DNA from: Clostridia bacterium
GTDB taxonomy: Bacteria; Bacillota; Clostridia; Oscillospirales; Acutalibacteraceae
DNA length: 64,000 nucleotides
NCBI GenBank assembly: GCA_017517665.1
Contig: JAFWYP010000054.1
Location: 1-64,000, forward strand
Direction of reading: 5' to 3'
Positions within the stretch are counted from its first letter, which is position 1, and each line of letters starts with the position of its first letter. The position numbers were made by a program, and so were the translations under genes. Below are positions 61,923 to 64,000 of the stretch, piece by piece. The notes under the pieces were generated by a model. The model searched no databases and had not been told where the DNA came from. It worked only from the letters and a program-made list of their open reading frames with translations.

Positions 61923-63446
61923 ATGAAAACATTAACCAAGCTTTCAACAAAGCGCATTTATGATTTTTATCGTGAACTTGAAAAATACGGCATTGAAAAT
62001 CACGGTCTGATTATTGAGCAGGGCGGTGAGATTCTCTTTGAGGAATATGCTTATCCGTATTCCGCCGATATGCCGCACACTCTTTTTTCTGTAACCAAAT
62101 CAATTGTTGCAACGGCGGCAGGCTTTGCGATTGATGAGGGTCTCTTCTCGCTTGATACGAAAATTCTGCCTCTTTTTCCCGAATATGAGCATTGCGAAAG
62201 TGCCGAATGGGGGAATGTGACCGTCAGAAGCGTTCTCACCATGCAGAGCAACAAGGAATTCAGTTTTCTTCAGGATATGACGGGCAACTATGCCGAAATG
62301 TTCATGAAAGCTCCGTTCAGAAAAGAAAAAGGCTTTTTATACAGCAACAACGATGCGCATATGGTTGCGGCTGTTATTCAGAAAACCTCGGGCATGAATC
62401 TTGTTGATTATCTGACGCCCCGACTTTTTGAGCCCCTCGGAATAAATCCTCCTGCATGGGAAACGAACTCAATCGGCGAATGCATAGGCGGCACGGGCGC
62501 ATATCTGACCTTGCGGGACCTTGTCAGAATCTGCCGTTGCTATGCCGACGGCGGTGTGTATAAGGGAAAGCAGATTATCCCCGAATGGTGGACAAAGGAA
62601 GCAACCAAAAGACAGGTTGAATTGCCCGGCAGAGAAAATGAAGACGGCTACGGCTATCTTTTCTGGATTGACGGCGATACCTTCAGCATGAACGGAATGT
62701 TTGGTCAGCAGATTACATATATCCCGAAATACGATGCCGTTATCGGAAGCCTTAACAGCGTTGTGGGCGATGATATGCATAATCAGCTCGTCAAAAATTT
62801 CCTTCCGCTTGCATTTGAGGAGGAGTCAACCGTCGAATCGGATGAAATGCTTCGTGATTATCTTGAAAACAGAGGCGAAAGGATTCCTGACTGCGGTCCT
62901 CTGCCTCCGATTCCCACGGGCAAAACGTTTTATATAACTCCCGCTTCCGATGCCCTTGCAAAATTCATGTTCCCCGCAAGCCTCATTCCCCGTTCGGTGA
63001 CGTCAAGCTTTGCAAAAAGACCCAAGAAAAATCTTGACTGCGTATCCTTTGAGCTTGATGAAAATGTGCTTCACATAAGCTGGTTTGAGGAAGAGGATAA
63101 GGTTGTTGTTGACTGCGGTCTTGACGGAAATTCCCGTATAACTCATTGCACGATAAAGGGTTATCCCTACACGGTGTGGGCATATGCATATGCGAGAAAA
63201 AATGTTGTTCATGCCGTTGTTAAACCGATAAATACCCTTGCAACGCAGAGAATAACCTTTGAATTTTCGGGAGATACGATGAAAATGAGCATGAAGGGTA
63301 CGCCAGATTTCAAGAAATTTATAGCAGGCAATGCAGAGCAAAGCGAGTTTTACAGAAAAACCAACAAGCACCTGCGGTTTATCTCGAAGGGACTCGATTT
63401 TGCCCTTTCAACCATCGAAATGCCGATGAAGTTCAGAACAAGATAA
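61923..63446 (+). CDS. Serine hydrolase, beta-lactamase/class C-like fold
   Basis: 507 residues. The active-site motif is SVTKS (Ser and Lys, S-x-x-K, near residue 58) in HTLFSVTKSIVATAAGF, and the Tyr motif is YSNNDAHM. GGTGAYLTLRDLVRICR is family-typical. There is no signal peptide, so it is probably cytoplasmic. The C-terminal 170 residues are an extra beta domain of unknown use. Family members include esterases and peptidases as well as beta-lactamases; antibiotic resistance is not implied. RBS AGGGAGTG. The next gene starts 9 bases later. Confidence 0.88.
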   Translation: MKTLTKLSTKRIYDFYRELEKYGIENHGLIIEQGGEILFEEYAYPYSADMPHTLFSVTKSIVATAAGFAIDEGLFSLDTKILPLFPEYEHCESAEWGNVTVRSVLTMQSNKEFSFLQDMTGNYAEMFMKAPFRKEKGFLYSNNDAHMVAAVIQKTSGMNLVDYLTPRLFEPLGINPPAWETNSIGECIGGTGAYLTLRDLVRICRCYADGGVYKGKQIIPEWWTKEATKRQVELPGRENEDGYGYLFWIDGDTFSMNGMFGQQITYIPKYDAVIGSLNSVVGDDMHNQLVKNFLPLAFEEESTVESDEMLRDYLENRGERIPDCGPLPPIPTGKTFYITPASDALAKFMFPASLIPRSVTSSFAKRPKKNLDCVSFELDENVLHISWFEEEDKVVVDCGLDGNSRITHCTIKGYPYTVWAYAYARKNVVHAVVKPINTLATQRITFEFSGDTMKMSMKGTPDFKKFIAGNAEQSEFYRKTNKHLRFISKGLDFALSTIEMPMKFRTR

Positions 63447-63455
63447 GGAGCAATT

Positions 63456-64000
63456 ATGAATAAGTGGAATTTTTATACTTCAAACGAAATAAAACCCCTC
63501 GGCTGGCTTAAAAAACAGCTTGAAATTCAGGCGGAGGGTCTCAGCGGAAACCTCGATAAAATGTGGAACGACATCAAAAACAGCGCGTGGATTGGCGGAG
63601 ATAAGGAAGGCTGGGAAAGAGTTCCCTATTGGCTTGACGGCTTTATTCCGCTTGCATATCTTCTCAAAAATGAGGATATGATTGCGAGAGCGAAGAAATA
63701 TATTGATGCGATTATTTCCTATCAGAAGTCCGACGGCTGGATTTGTCCCTGCAAGGATGAGGACAGAAACAGATATGATACATGGGCTGTTCAGCTTATA
63801 ACAAAAACTCTGACAGTCTATTATCAATGCTCAAATGACGAAAGAATCCCCGATGTTATATACAGAACGCTCAGAAACTACTATGAATTGCTCGAAAACG
63901 GCGAGATAAAGCTGTTTGACTGGGGCAACGCAAGGTGGTTTGAGTGCTTCATTGCGATAAACTTTCTTTTTGAAAGATGCGGTGAAGAGTGGCTCAAAGA
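63456..64000 (+). CDS. Beta-L-arabinofuranosidase-like hydrolase (GH127-like), partial
   Basis: The first 181 codons; the gene runs past the right edge. The start, KPLGWLKKQLEIQAEGLSGN, and later RVPYWLDGFIPLAYLL with DGWICPCKDEDRNRYDTWAV match the (alpha/alpha)6 barrel of GH127/GH146-like enzymes that act on arabinose-containing glycans. RBS AAGGAG. It is coupled to the serine hydrolase by a 9-base gap, so both probably serve glycan use. Without the rest, the catalytic residues cannot be judged. Confidence 0.75.
   Translation, partial: MNKWNFYTSNEIKPLGWLKKQLEIQAEGLSGNLDKMWNDIKNSAWIGGDKEGWERVPYWLDGFIPLAYLLKNEDMIARAKKYIDAIISYQKSDGWICPCKDEDRNRYDTWAVQLITKTLTVYYQCSNDERIPDVIYRTLRNYYELLENGEIKLFDWGNARWFECFIAINFLFERCGEEWLK

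Noticed and set aside
61923-63446. Serine hydrolase as an antibiotic-resistance beta-lactamase
   Set aside because: It has the SxxK and Y-S-N motifs of the broad fold, but no signal peptide, and many members are esterases or peptidases.

Overview
The window reads as chromosome of an anaerobic, low-to-moderate GC, Gram-positive Clostridia, most likely an uncultured member of the Ruminococcaceae/Oscillospiraceae group. The signs are strong AGGAGG-type ribosome binding sites, frequent TTG/GTG starts, a single-chain pyruvate:ferredoxin oxidoreductase, a NadD-YqeK fusion, a C-GCAxxG-C-C protein, a DUF5058 protein, a NifU-like/GGGtGRT pair and a SpoIIQ-like M23 protein. No IS element, prophage, CRISPR array, rRNA or integrase is visible. 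Genes are tightly packed, with consensus sigma-A promoters and strong intrinsic terminators. The last gene runs off the right edge.

Layout. 1-4 kb: terminator-rich edge and nifJ (minus strand). 4.1-15.4 kb: calcineurin-like phosphoesterases (four in about 11 kb), tRNA-Thr and tRNA-Tyr, two glycoside hydrolases (GH20 and an alpha-galactosidase-like enzyme), an acyltransferase, shikimate kinase, a DUF4830 protein and a cassette of three very small proteins. 15.4-22.8 kb: TSCPD protein, GNAT, ABC exporter, then the housekeeping run nadD-yqeK, rsfS, leuS and rpsU. 22.9-33.7 kb: repeat-stalk lipoprotein, exonuclease III, dCMP deaminase, secA, tRNA-Gly, a two-component system and a CAP-domain lipoprotein. 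33.8-38 kb: a surface protein, a C-GCAxxG protein, and a sugar isomerase with a Gfo/Idh dehydrogenase.

38-45.7 kb: a five-gene directon (ktrB, ktrA, nicotinate phosphoribosyltransferase, uxaC, glpK) and malic enzyme. 45.8-49.2 kb: a 1117-residue surface protein with InlB-like repeats and two leader hairpins. 49.2-53.6 kb (minus strand): a small lipoprotein, then gltX-glnS-membrane protein. 53.7-57.2 kb: SpoIIQ-like M23 protein, a train of mini-hairpins, an alpha/beta hydrolase, tRNA-Met and tRNA-Glu, and a polysaccharide deacetylase with an SH3 domain. 57.3-60.6 kb: two membrane proteins (DUF5058 and an unnamed partner) followed by the NifU-like scaffold and the GGGtGRT protein. 60.7-64 kb: two small genes between three near-identical terminators, a serine hydrolase, and the start of a GH127-like hydrolase.

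Together the genes describe a fermentative gut-type saccharolytic anaerobe. Glycosidases, uronate, glycerol and sugar-acid enzymes feed pyruvate, which is handled by PFOR and malic enzyme. NAD is made through nicotinate salvage and NadD. The envelope carries many lipoproteins on threonine-rich linkers. The best candidates for undescribed biology are the 57.3-60.6 kb membrane/Fe-S/GGGtGRT locus, the hairpin-train element at 54.4-54.6 kb, and the small-protein cassette at 14.7-15.4 kb.
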